From positions 3,782,001 to 3,846,000 of the forward strand of contig OX421966.1 of assembly GCA_949128115.1 (NCBI GenBank): a stretch of 64,000 nt of DNA, written 5' to 3'. Positions 1-10,948 of the stretch are shown piece after piece (within the stretch, counting starts at the first letter, position 1; every line of letters begins with the position of its first letter). The translations under genes and the position numbers were made by a program. Under the pieces are notes generated by a model, which ran no database searches, was not told the origin of the DNA, and saw only the letters and a program-made list of their open reading frames with translations. Origin of the DNA: Anaspis maculata. Taxonomy: Eukaryota; Arthropoda; Insecta; Coleoptera; Scraptiidae.

Positions 1-131
1 GTTTGGGAGAAAACGAAATAGAATGATAGGTATTTGACAATGTCAGTCAATTTTTTATTTCCATGATTCTGATAAAGATTTACAATGTTTACATTTGCTG
101 TATTGTGCCACGAATGGTTGAGGGCCCGATG

Positions 132-851
132 AGCCTTGGCAGGGCCGTCTCTAGACATTTGGCCGCCCTCGTGAAAAACTGTTAGGCCGCCTCTTCTCCC
201 ATTTTTTTTAATGGTAAATTTTGTAAACAGCTTCTTTAATTTTATATTTATTTGATGTAAGTAACAGCAACGGCGACTGGAACTGCAATTTTCGCATTTT
301 AAACCAATTTTTTTTTATGAAGTAGGTGGTCAGTAACGATATCAGAATAAACAAATGAACGAAAGTTAACTTACCTACCGGACGGTTCGTGAATAAGATA
401 AAAATAACGTCAAAATAAGACGCCTGACTTCTTCTCGTGTCTCTTATAGGAATAAACGAGGGAATAAACAATAACTACACTTGAATACCGAACTGCTTCT
501 AGGTACTGTACTTACCAATCGATTACGATTCCACCGCCCTTTGGCAGAAATCAAGAATTTAGCAAGGATTTTGCAAAATCTGATTTCATATTCACGTGTT
601 TCAAAGGTAGGTATCCATCATACCGTTTAAAAAAAAAAGTTCAGGGTCAGGGGCGGCCGGGCCGCAGGCGTAAAATATGAAAAAACAAACAAAAATTTAA
701 AAATGTTCAGGGGCGGCCGCGGAGGTGGAATATAAAAAGCAAAAAAATATTAAAAAAACGCATTTCTGCCCCGGAATGCCGCCCCCTGAATATGGCCGCC
801 CTTGTGCCATGCACGAGTTGCACGCCCGCTTAAGACGGCCCTGAGCCTTGG
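132..851. mobile_element. hAT-superfamily non-autonomous element with 8-bp TSD
   Basis: The element spans 140-843. It starts CAGGGCCGTCT and ends AGACGGCCCTG, which are matching terminal inverted repeats. It is flanked by the direct 8-bp repeat AGCCTTGG at 132-139 and 844-851. An 8-bp target duplication with CAGGG-type termini is the hallmark of the hAT superfamily. The interior is GGCGGCC-rich, with several inverted GGCCGCC/GGCGGCC motifs, and holds no transposase, so it depends on a transposase supplied elsewhere. Small open frames inside it are by-products of base composition. Confidence 0.85.
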
Positions 852-883
852 TGACCCTTTTGGTGCACCAATAGGTCTGTATG

Positions 884-1028
884 GGCGTTTTCCATTTAAA
901 ACATTTGTGTCGGTTTGTGTCAGCTTGTGTCGATGAAACAAAGGAACACGGTTCAAATGGAACGCATTTGTGTCGATTTGTGTCGACACAAGTCGACTTG
1001 TGTCGGTAAATGGAAAACGCCCAATAGG
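884..1028. repeat. short palindromic element with TTGTGTCG repeats
   Basis: Inverted ends GGGCGTTTTCCATTTA (889-904 region) and TAAATGGAAAACGCCC (near 1007-1022) enclose several copies of the motif TTGTGTCG, the last ones as an inverted pair. AATAGG is seen just outside both ends and may be a target duplication, but the left end carries about 7 extra bases, so the exact boundary is unsure. A similar motif, CCAATAGGGCATTTTCC, recurs alone near 1530. Confidence 0.5.
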
Positions 1029-3055
1029 GAGCACTTTGGCCGTCTAGTTCACAAATTTTGTATACGAAGCTTGCGTATTGTGTATTGTAAAAACTTTCGT
1101 TGGTTACCGCCATCGTCATTCTTCTTTGCAATCGGAAACAATAGAAGTCGTGCCCGTGGATAAAGGTCGTCATACTGTTGAAATTTTAGCGACGAAAGGG
1201 GAAGTTCCAGGTATATTATGCTGGACAAAGACAAGGATGATACGACACTTTACGCAATGCCAAGGGTCTCTCCTTGTTGCACCTAGTGTAATTCAATTTT
1301 GGAAAAAGCACGAAATTATATCAATATCCCTCAATTTTGGGACGCAGTTTTTTTTTAATTTTAATTTTGAGTTTCAAAGTTGTACTGTGAAAGATATTTA
1401 TTTCGAATTTGAAACGATACTGTTTGTTAACTGAATAATACTTGTATCAATAACTACCGTATGATCAAAAACTTTCCTCCTCTAGGCAGGCTGTGGCTTG
1501 GCGCTTGGCCAAAATCAGCCTTGTTTACCTGCCAATAGGGCATTTTCCTGGCCATACTGCACATGTGCTAGGTGCAAGTATTGGCGGGATATTGAAAACA
1601 ACCGCACAAACCAATGCATTCACGCAGATTTGTCATAAACAAACGAGTAAACAAATTTCTGCACAGATGAAATATTTTAGCCTCGATTATAGCATATTGT
1701 ATCTCAGAAATAGACTAGCGTTCGAAATTTACCGCGATATATTACATTACAGATAAAGCCCTCGATTAGGCATTTTTTCATGCCGACAACTGTTTAAACA
1801 TATAATGTGGTGGTTTTCTTGAGGAAACAGGACGAAATTATACTATTTTTTTATTATAGTCGTATAATGCAACGTTTCGCCCTAATTTAGGGCTTCATCA
1901 GGCTAAAAATGAACATACAGATGACCAATCACAAACAAGATGTGGGATGGCTTGCCAAAATACGAAATTGCAAAGTTGAAGGCATAATATGGAGATAGAG
2001 ACTGGCACACGAGTTTTTTGATACTCGGATCTTATCTTATCTGTCCCTCCAAGAGGCAAAACTTTAGGTGCTGCGGGTCAAATAATTTGCAATGATACAA
2101 TATCATTTGCTTCAACTTTTATTGCAGTACCTACCACAAAATGCAGAATCCGGGCATCCATTCGCTCCTCGAAGGGGCTTCATTGCAGTAGGTAACACAA
2201 AAGGAATCTGGCGTAGGTCTTTGTTGTCCTTGTGAAGAAAGAAAGAAAAGCCTTCATCAGCCCTCGAAGGGCCAAACTTTTGCTGCTGTCGGTCAAATCA
2301 CTTGTAGGTACTGTGAAGAAACCCGCTTTCTCTATAATTAAATTAATCAACTGTGATACGTTGAGTGACCCTACTTTATGTTTTGTTGTGCCGTAGATTC
2401 TCAATTTCCTGTAGGTACCTAAGTCATTAAAATCGATTACACCTACCTCGACTTCCCAGTCATACCCTAATATCTCAATCAAACTACATAGTAACCTCAC
2501 GTTCTTTGAAAGAGGATGATTTGAATGAATATTGAAAAATAAACAAAGTCATTCAACCACACCTCACCTTCATTACAAATCAATCAATCATCGCCAATTT
2601 GATTGAGTTCATCTTAATTATTCATTACATAATTTCCAGACGTGCTGACATCAGCTAGCGTTGGGAATTAGTTAGGTTTACAGTCGGTTTCTGAAAAAAA
2701 GTCCACCCTAATTACGTGCGAAAACCCTACGACTAATTACCCAGTCCTTTCAATTGAATCCGTTTCGAATTGTCCCAATTTTCAGACCTATTGGTGAGCC
2801 CGTTTCCCCAACGAGCATGAGTTTCAATTTCCCGCTCAATTAATTCAAGACCTCGTCGATATTTGAATTTTAACTCCTTCTGCTACCTGAGCCATCTTCC
2901 ATATACGAATAGAAATCTCGATTATTTGATTGTACTTAGAGAGAGATGAGTTCACTGAGTTTTGTCCTGGTATTTCAAATTTATAGCCATTATTTTAATT
3001 ATCGATCAAATAATTTACATAAAATTGAGTGTTTACATTCCATGAATTTTATATC
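1029..3055. other. no recognised gene; unique-looking AT-rich DNA
   Basis: No open frame here has recognisable family motifs or convincing exon borders. The only structured item is the hammerhead-like hairpin at 1870-1905, listed separately. The 2180-2500 minus-strand frame (106 residues) resembles no family I can name and is likely chance. Confidence 0.4.
1870..1905 (-). other. hammerhead-like core motif (Penelope-type terminal repeat remnant?)
   Basis: On the minus strand the order is CTGATGA (1895-1901), one A, the hairpin GCCCTAAATTAGGGC, then GAAA (1875-1878). This is the core order of a minimal hammerhead ribozyme (CUGANGA, helix II, GAAA), but with one extra base before helix II. The same arrangement occurs at the ends of the Penelope-like dimer in this window. 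Penelope-like elements are known to carry minimal hammerheads in their terminal repeats, so this may be an isolated relic of such a repeat. No coding part of an element lies beside it. Catalytic competence is not established. Confidence 0.4.
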
Positions 3056-3525
3056 CGGCTCTAGCTCAGTAGGGCTCCAAACGGTACTTGAAGATACAAG
3101 GGGGCTCAGTAGGGCTTGAAACGCTTCAATGTAGACACAAGAGAAAAGAGGCCTCTGAAAATCGAACAAAGGCCTCATGGGGCTCACTGGGGCCTCAAAC
3201 GACACTTGGGGACACGAGGGTGCCCCAAAGAACTTTGAATTACACACAAAGACTTACAGGAGCTGACCAGAGCTTGGAAAAGTAACACATTGTGAAAAGG
3301 CGCTCAGCAGGGCTACAAATGCGACATGAAGACACCAGGGGGCCACATAGGGCTCTGGGAAACCTAAGAAGGTACAAAGAAGGTTTCTGAGGTTCCAGAA
3401 ACATCAAACAAATCAGGAGGGGGTCACTTGGGCTGCAAACGATAATTGAAGGCACGACAAGCGGCTCAATAGGGGTCCAAACGATACTTGGAGATACAAG
3501 GGGCTCAGCAGGGTGAAATTCTTTC
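3056..3525 (-). repeat. degenerate satellite, GGGCTC-rich (minus-orientation copy)
   Basis: Roughly 40-bp degenerate units carry a GGGCTCAGTAGGGCTCCAAA-like core followed by ACTTGAAGATACAAGG. Read on the minus strand the units match the CCCCTTGTATCTTC...GGAGCCC array at 14406-18285, so the same repeat family occupies two places in opposite orientation. Open frames across it are produced by the repeat. Confidence 0.7.
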
Positions 3526-5244
3526 AACTTGTAACAAAAATTCTTGGGACCAAAAAGTATTGCGACAGTCCGTGAGCCTCTGCCGACCTGCGGATGAGCT
3601 TAGTAGTCAATTCCTGATTCTATCGGCCTCGAAATTTGCTTATTCAGCCGGTTTTCACCTTGATTCACTGGAGATCGTCCAAGCGGTTCGCTTTTTGTTT
3701 CCTTCACGAATGGTCGGAAGCTCGGTCGGAAGTGAGTCGAGTCAGTGGTCAGTCTCCAGTTTCAGAATCAATATCATATTTTTTCTCAAGGATGGAGTTG
3801 AATTGGTGAAATCAGCCGTTGCGAAATCAAATGCTACGGGCTTAGGTATTGCTCAACCAAAATTCAGGTCTCTTCGGAAAGTTACAAGAACGTAATTTGG
3901 TTTGAGTTCATTAGAATTTCCAAAATCAGAGAAATTTCAGGAATTTTGGAATTTGAAAGAATTATTCCTAGATTTTGAAAATGTCAGTGGGCTCAGACCA
4001 GAGGACATCATTGTAGCTTTTGACCTTCGCACCTCACTCTGGGGTCCAAAAGACCCGAGCGAATTTTGTTTTTCCGATAATTTTTTAATGGTTGCAAATT
4101 GGGCAGCACCCGTCCATGTAAATTCAGTTGGCACCTTCACCCACCTATACTTCCAGTAATTCACCTCAGATGTGTTTTGTATTGTATCTAAGAGCATCCA
4201 AAGTGATGATCGGGTACTCTGGACCCCACTGTGAGATCCATGTAACTATATTTTGGAATACATGACCACTTCCAGGTCGACGAGAGATTGTCGAGAAGGA
4301 AGACAGGTGTGTCTTCTGTCCCAGAGAAAAGACAGAAGACAAAAAACTTATGTCATGTCTTTCATAAACCAATGTGAGACGAGCACAGAGCGTGGAAATG
4401 CGAAGACTGCATAGCGAGTATTAGCAGTTTTCAACAACTTCGCTAAGACTGGCTTTTCAAGTTTTATTGTTCGAATTTTTTTTTCATGTTTGTCCTTCCT
4501 TATATACATTCAAAGTTTGAATTTTTTTTTCCAACGCGATGTCAATTTTGAAAAAATAATTATCATATCAACCCATCACTTTTTTGGTATATTTCTCACA
4601 TTGTTAGACAAAGATCACCCCAGAACAATCAATTTTGTATTTTGATGCTTGATAATCCATAAAATATATAGACTATAATTCTTTTTATCTATATACATAG
4701 TCACTTGTTGTACAAAAAACTACATATATGTATCAACGACTTTGGAAAATCAGGGTCCCGGGGACCCCAGTGTGAGTATCTTGTAACTAAAATGTATGTG
4801 TGAGTTGCGAAGGTTAAAAGAGACCTAAATGATACATTTCGGTCAAGGAATAAGCCCGTGGCACTTGATTTTGCAACGGCTGATCTTATCAATTTATCAC
4901 TAGATCCTACCTGGTCGGCTGATCATCTCACTGAAAAAATGACTTGAAAATTTCCGGTACGCCAGGGAGTACTTTCGGCTATTCGCGCACCTCATCGCAC
5001 TTGTAGTGGAAGATTGACTAGGGATAGGGTAAACTGTTCGATTTCTTCCAAATTTCGCGTTTTCCGATCTTAGATTTTGGGTTCATGAAACAGCCTTTCT
5101 GGCCTTATTAGTAAGTTAGGTTGTATGCTACACTTTCCACTAAAAAAACGTTATATTCAAAGTGAGCTCTCCCGCAACTGATTCATATTGAACTACTCCA
5201 TTCTACCTCCAGAGAATATAACTAATTTTGATTTGTTTTTTCAG
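3526..5244. other. intergenic or intronic DNA with a dispersed inverted repeat
   Basis: A stretch near 3800-3890 (…ATCAGCCGTTGCGAAATCAA…) recurs inverted at about 4835-4905. GGGGTCC/GGACCCC palindromic motifs occur near 4040, 4225 and 4757. This suggests a decayed inverted-repeat element or two copies of one repeat. No coding exon was recognised. Confidence 0.4.
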
Positions 5245-5430
5245 CAGTTGAACGGTCAATCGTTGCATGATTTGCAGCCAGTTCAACATTACTTACTAAC
5301 CAAGGGAAAAAATGGACAAGACCAGTTGTTTCAATTCGAACGGGCCTCCGCTACGGCAAACTACAAGACGACTTCTACGCCTGGTGGACATCAACCATCA
5401 GCCACATTCCGCATGCAGACTGTTGCTACT
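5245..5430 (+). CDS. candidate exon, TAF4-like N-terminal region
   Basis: A 62-codon open exon is preceded by a polypyrimidine tract ending TTTTTTCAG and followed by GTACGTATT, phase 0 at both ends. It encodes a Gln/Thr-rich stretch with YLLTKGKNGQDQLFQFE and ends ATFRMQTVAT. Insect TAF4 proteins have a similar short block (hydrophobic-K-N-G-Q-L, then FRMQ) upstream of the TAFH domain. That is my recollection of the family, not a search result. It lies upstream of a TAFH-type exon at 9684, which fits exon order in TAF4. The ending QTVATV resembles the end of the short exon at 32199-32249 (LQTVTTVQ), suggesting the two loci are paralogous. Confidence 0.5.
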
Positions 5431-5491
5431 GTACGTATTTTCTTTTTTTCTATGTTGAAAATATTGAGTTTATTCAGTTAACATATTTATA

Positions 5492-8302
5492 CAGGGTGGC
5501 CCAACGAAAACAGAACAAAGGGGTTTTCGGGCATTTCACCTCATTTTTTTGGATAAAGCTCGAACAGGTCGATTTTTATATTGAGGGGGACATCTGAAAC
5601 ATACATTGGCGAATTTCTAACTTCAGCCCCCTCACCCCCACCCACCCCAACTTCGAAGTTTCAAATGACACCACCCACTTTGCGATACATCAAATTGAAG
5701 AGAATCGAATTCTCTTTCTGAAAAAATATTTCTATAATTTTTAACCCCACCAAAGGGTTAACTCCTTCTCCCTAAAATTGTCAAAGTTTCCAATGTAATA
5801 TTTTTGATCTCTTAATTCTCTTCAGTACAGTCAACGTCATCCTGCACAGCATCGAGGGAGAAAATTTTCTGTGTAAAAAGTGCCACCCAAATTCATCCCT
5901 TCACTCCCCCAACTCAACGTAAAAATCTAAAATGACACTACCCAACAAACAATCAAAGTCGGCGTTACGTTCCGGCTACTTTAATAATGCTATTTGAAGT
6001 TCTCGCCACTAGTAGCGGCTACTTAATGGCTACGTTGTCGTTACGTAATAGGAACCAAAATGGGGAACAATTTCGCGGTCGCTACTACGTGGTAACGACT
6101 ACCCCGGAACGTGTCGGCTACTTCAATCGCGACGTGGCCGCTACGTAGCCGCGACTTTGATGGAAACTTAGAAGTGGCATCTTATATACGCGAGTGAGAG
6201 AGAAAACGATACGCTCGTTTTCTACTTTGTCTCAGTTCCGACTTCCTCATGTAGTTGGTGGTTGGCGTTGGTGGCAGTAGAGCTCGTCTTCTCAAACTGA
6301 TTAGTAACTTACTTAATGTCTGCAATAATTATTATCATACTGTCTTTTGTGACATTTTTCGATTTGCCTACGTGAAAATTTTACAACCAAGGCAAGTTTA
6401 CTGTTAAATGATATGATGATACTTCGAAAACCATCGACGCGCTTCAAAAATATACGTTTTTTAGAAGAAAATTGAAATATAAAAGTAAATTTATTTTTTT
6501 TCAATCGTTTGTTCTCTACAGATACATCCCGGAAAAGTTAGTTGTTTGACATTGATCTGCCTAACATTAATTCACAATATTTTTTGAGTTGTATTAAGTG
6601 ACGTAGCACCATTTTTTGCAATGGTTATTTTATTTATTGCAAAATGGAGATCCATAATTGTATAGTAAATATGGCGACTTAAGACAAAAACGACTTTCAA
6701 GTATATTTACTAAAAATTGGGTGTTTGAAGTTGCTACCACTTTGAAGTAATTATAGTTAGTTATGGGAACTACATTGTTACCCTTGGAAGTTATTGTTAC
6801 TACAAAGTGGCAGATGGAACCAGTCACAAATCGCATTTCTACTATGGAGTAGCAAAAACTACCACAACGTCGCAAAACACTGTTCGTTCAAAGTTCCCGC
6901 CATAGGTAACCCTTGACATTGACCGATTTCAAACGGTTTGTGTTTCAGCACGAGATGTATTTCAAAATAGTAGCCACCAAAAAGTAACGCGGGGTGATGT
7001 TCGCGGTGGTCCCTTGCAAATGGGAGAAAGCCAAAACCCATTACTGGGCCAGCCATTTAGCCATCAGCCAGGCATGTCGTTTTCAATGTTTTCATCACTG
7101 TCGTACTGTCGCATACTAAACAACATCCAACACCCCAAAATCACTGTCTGGTGAAAATTACTTTATAGTAGCAAATGAGAGTAACTGCCACTATGTAGTA
7201 ACTCTTAATTCAGATTGCCAGTCAAATTTACTTTGTATGATCTATTGAGAGTAGCAGAAACGTAGCCGTTACTTCGTTCTCTACCAAGACGCTGATGGTG
7301 TACTTTTGTAGTTTCCACGACGTGATAGGAACTTCAATTACTACTTAATAGTAATTGCGACTACAAAGTCGTATATTGGTAACTGAACATCTACGTTGCT
7401 ACTAAGAACTACTACTTTAAAGTTCCAATAACTTCGAAGTAATTTTTATCGGTAACGCCGACTTACAAAATTACCAGTAGGCTACTAGTAAGTTACGGAA
7501 CGATACAGAACCCTTTTATGGTGGGGGCTACGTAACAGCTACTAAATTGTGGAACCTATAAGTGATTTTTACTGCAAAGTGACAAATTGAGTCGCAGTTC
7601 CGTAACGGCGACTTCGTTCAAGTTCCGGTCACCGTCGTCGTCACTTTGATGCTAGTTGGGTACCTACTTTGTGATACATCAAATTAAAGGGAATTGAATT
7701 CTCTTCCTGCATGAAATATTTTCAAAATTTTCAGAAAGTTTCCTTTCCCCCTAAAATTCTCCGAATGTTCAATTCATCAGGAGAGAGGTTGAAAATTCCA
7801 AAAAAATTGTTTTTAGGAAGAGAAATCTATTTCCTTTCATTCGATGTGTCACAAAGTAGGTGTTGTCTGCTGAATTTTGAAATTGGGGTGGGGGAGAGGA
7901 AAGGTGTGAATTTGGGTGGCACTTTTCTCCGCAGGAAATTTTCTCCTTAGATGCTATTTAGGATGACGCTAATTAAATTAAAGAGAATTGAGAGGTCGAG
8001 GATATAAAATGGGACAGTCAGACAAATTCAGGAAAATGAGGGGTAGGGTTGAAAATTTTAAAAATATTTCTTCCAGAAAAAGAATTTGATTCTCTTCAAT
8101 TTCATGTATCACAAAGTAGATGGTGTCATTTGAAATTTCAAAGTTGAGGTGGGTAGGGGTGAGGGGGCTGAAGATAGAAATTGGCAAATTTATGTTTCAG
8201 ATGTCCCCCTCGATATAAAAATCGACCTGTCTGAGCTTTTTTCGAAAAAATGATGTGAAATGCCCGAAAAACCCTCTGTTCTGTTTTCGTTGGGCCACCC
8301 TG
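5492..8302. mobile_element. foldback/long-TIR element (CAGGGTGGCCC ends), carrying a nested element
   Basis: The ends are CAGGGTGGCCCAACGAAAAC and its inverted match at 8283-8302, with TA on both sides (5490-5491, 8303-8304). The arms stay homologous for hundreds of bases: about 5492-5940 against 7663-8302 inverted, including the GGGGGACATCTGAAAC block. Removing the nested element at 5941-7660 leaves a foldback of about 1.1 kb. No transposase frame is present. TA duplication and CAGGGTG termini suggest a Tc1/mariner-related non-autonomous element, but the superfamily is not certain. Confidence 0.8.
5941..7660. mobile_element. nested TIR element, CCCAAC ends, TA target duplication
   Basis: Termini CCCAACAAACAATCAAAGT and ACTTTGATGCTAGTTGGG are imperfect inverted repeats flanked by TA (5939-5940, 7661-7662). 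The interrupted sequence GACAC-TA-CCTACTTTG has an uninterrupted counterpart in the other part of the host foldback (GACACCACCCACTTTG near 5668), which confirms the boundaries. The interior is unusual: dozens of short degenerate motifs of the types GTAGTAAC, CTACTTTG, GTAACGCCGACTT and ACGTAGCCG in both orientations, and no transposase. It resembles subterminal-repeat-rich non-autonomous DNA transposons. Confidence 0.75.
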
Positions 8303-8304
8303 TA

Positions 8305-9683
8305 TAGAGCGAATAATGGGTGGAAATTAGAGGGTATTTCAAGCAGGAAAAAACGCACCATTTTACCCTAGAACAAAACAGAATTATCGTTTTTTATTTC
8401 ACTCCCGCTTCAATGATGGACGATGTTGCTATCAACAAAATAAAAGGAATAAGTGGCGAAAATTTAGATGATTTCCTTCGGTGATTCTCATGGGATTCGG
8501 GCTCTTGTCCTTTGCAGGTGGAACGATATGTCTAGGAAAGGAAGGGGAGGGTATCAGACACTGAGGAAACAGGAAAAATTCCTGTCAAGGCCGTTGGTTT
8601 CAAGGGTGTTACAAATCACAGTAAGGGTAAAGCTTTAAATAAATAATAACATCATTTCACATCAGTTTCATCTGGATACTTGATGCAAAAGATGATGTTA
8701 ATTTTTTTTTGTGTTCTTGTAGCGTTAAAATTTCGTCTCTATATATTTATCACGCAAAAAGCGAGAGGTAGCTGATAAGATTTCTTCACGGCGTATTTTG
8801 GAAGAGCTAAAAAGCGAAAGGCTGGGAGTGACCGATCGACTTTGGTAGCAGAAGCTTCTCCCTGGGAAATTAGTTATTTTCAAAAGTTATTTGAATATTC
8901 TTTCACCCATAGTCGTTGGGGATTTAGGGAAAGCTTTGCAAGACCCACATCATTTGTGAAATAGAATGTGCGGGTAACGGATTATTCTGGATTTTTCTAC
9001 CAGTAAGTTATGGTCCAAAGGCTATCATTACTTTTATTCTGACTAGAATTGCTTTTTAGGTCGCTAAGAATCTCTACAAAATTTACCATCGTACTAAGGT
9101 ACTCTGCGTGTTGTCTTCAAAAGCATCTCTGCAATTTTTCGTGAGAGAACCGTTCCCATTTAGAACGTAGGTTTGAAGCTCTCTGTTTGATCATCTTCTA
9201 ATGATTGCATATTTTCTTTTAGAGTTGTTTTTACTGTTTATTCATTTCAATATTATATTTTTTTTGTTTATAAAAAAAAGGAACACAACAACCTACCCAC
9301 TAAGATCAGAATTGCAATTTATTTGGTTTTCATAGCATTTTATTATTGTTTATGAATTTTGTTAATCGCATTGGCCAATTCGAGTTTCTCTTCATTTTTG
9401 TGATTACACCTAGCTGTCAATTGCTAATAGACCGACGGCCAAAAATTGACTGGCCGACCGACGGACAAAACCACCTATTGGTTACCTTTGTTTGTTTTTG
9501 TCGACGACTCACGACCTCTCGACTGTAGCAAACCAGCGGTCGCACAATCCCGATGTTGTTTCGTAATTCTAAAAGCAAATAAACCTAGCTCAAAGAAAAT
9601 TCGTAAATTCTAGTTCTTTTCATTTTTCTTTTTTTTTTTTTGCTTTGCAAAATAAATTCGTGCGATTATATTCTCTTTCAATG
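8305..9683. other. no gene recognised, probable intron
   Basis: The interval lies between the candidate exon at 5245-5430 and the broken TAFH exon. I see AT-rich sequence, no repeat of note and no open frame with recognisable motifs. Confidence 0.4.
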
Positions 9684-9900
9684 AGACCGGCTACTGACAG
9701 TATCAAAGGAAAGTGTCGCAACTTCCTAGAAAATCTATAACAGTTTTCGAGTGAATCAACCCGATGTGGTGGCACGAGGGTTTCGGACGTTGATTCAAGA
9801 ACTGATCGACATGAAACTCGAACCGGGAGATTTTTGCGACAATTTCGAGACATTATTGAACAACTTTCCTTAACCGAGCATGATATAGGATCCCCCCAAG
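9684..9900 (+). pseudogene. broken TAFH-domain exon (TAF4-like)
   Basis: It aligns by eye with the intact TAFH exon at 32344-32550. Both begin AGACCGGCTA(C/G)TGACA and share the block encoding LIQELIDMKLEP, followed by a CAAG|GTAA-type donor at 9900. The first codons read RPATDSIKGKCRNFLENL, close to the TAFH consensus start KCKNFL. An in-frame TAA follows at 9738-9740, a shift separates the two halves, and the acceptor CAG is changed (CAATGAG). As read here the exon cannot encode a complete TAFH domain. An assembly error could in principle give the same picture. Confidence 0.6.
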
Positions 9901-10054
9901 GTAATATAATGGTATGCACTTGGGTATTGGGTGTTCAAGATCAAGAACTGTCGACGCCAAAAATAGTAATCTATGAGAACGAATACAGTATTTCGGTAAT
10001 AATAAGAATAAGTGAAGTTAAAGTTCTAATAAAGATTGTGTTCTTGATCCACAG

Positions 10055-10603
10055 GAAAGTCTGCATTTGCCGCGGCATTCTCTTGCAACGAACGAGCTGT
10101 CGATGGAAGGTATCCCCACCCTCCATGCCGATGTGGTCTTTCCAGAGGCCAGAACAAATGAAATGGTAAGAGTGGAAGCGGAGGAGCTGCGACAAGAAGA
10201 AGCGATCGTCACTGCCTCACAAGCGATCGGACCCTACAAAAAGCCCAGACTGGAGGGTGATACTCCACGTGGAGGCCTCCGTAATGTCTCACCTGAAGCA
10301 ATGTCGAAGGCGGGATTGCGAACAGAAGGGGCGACATCTACACAGACTCGGGTTGAGCCTGGCCCGGCTGCCAACCGGGTGAAGATTGATGGACGGCATG
10401 TCACGCCGATGCGCCCGGAACCGTTCGTCTTCCGACGGTGCCTGGCTTCTGAGAAATGTGCCGCACTCCAAGCCACAGGAGTCGCGACTGTACAGCAATC
10501 CATTGTCGACGAGGTGGTTGCAGATCCACAGGACCCGGCACTCTACCCCGTCTTCCTCGGCAACCAGTTCGAGGCGAACGTAACCATTCGGCAGCCGATG
10601 CAG
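10055..10603 (+). CDS. TAF4-like exon, long version of the repeated cassette
   Basis: A 183-codon open exon lies between acceptor TTGATCCACAG and donor GTACGTAC, phase 0 at both ends. It begins ESLHLPRHSLATNELSMEG, which corresponds to the last TAFH helix (FLK..LPxLR) plus a linker. It continues with a unique insert (EAEELRQEEAIVTASQAIGP) absent from the other copies, then the shared Pro/Val/Arg-rich block ending TIRQPMQ. The nearby GC-rich codons contrast with the AT-rich surroundings, supporting past coding constraint. The upstream TAFH exon is broken, so this exon may now belong to a decaying paralogue or be joined to other exons. The function would be TFIID scaffolding if the TAF4 assignment holds. 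Confidence 0.55.
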
Positions 10604-10770
10604 GTACGTACAAACCTCTGATACAGGCAATTGAGAATTTGAATTTTTTTTACTTTTTTCCACAATTACTGAGTCAAGCTCCATTTTCTCAACACGAGAC
10701 CTGAATAATCGATCTACAAATATTTCTTGAGGCCACATGTCCCAAGATCCTCCGTTGAGCTGTCATTCGA

Positions 10771-10852
10771 GTTCAAAGTTGCGCGGCAGACCGGACGTGA
10801 CGGCTGGCGCAAAGGTTTTTCCATTTCGCTAGACTGCCGCGCAACTTTGAAC
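10771..10852. repeat. 82-bp element with perfect 19-bp inverted ends
   Basis: GTTCAAAGTTGCGCGGCAG at 10771-10789 is the exact reverse complement of 10834-10852, with a 44-base loop containing ACCGGACGTGACGGCT. It lies about 100 bases upstream of the exon copy at 10949. The right arm and loop recur upstream of the exons at 44965 and 51615, but there the left arm is degenerated. It is therefore part of the duplicated intron block. Confidence 0.75.
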
Positions 10853-10948
10853 GCGATCAACAGCCTCCGAGCTTATTCTCGTTTGGAACTTGCCAAATGC
10901 TGATCAACTACGTTTGAGTGGTGATGAGTTTGTCTTCTGGACTTGCAG

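Noticed and set aside
697..1173. 158-residue minus-strand open frame
   Set aside because: It spans the hAT end and the TTGTGTCG palindrome and has no family motif. It is a by-product of repeats.
3488..3895. 135-residue plus-strand open frame
   Set aside because: It begins in the satellite and has no recognisable domain or splice context.
10289..10738. 149-residue minus-strand frame opposite the cassette exon
   Set aside because: It is antisense to a GC-rich exon with good splice signals. Similar antisense frames recur opposite every cassette copy, as expected of a shadow.
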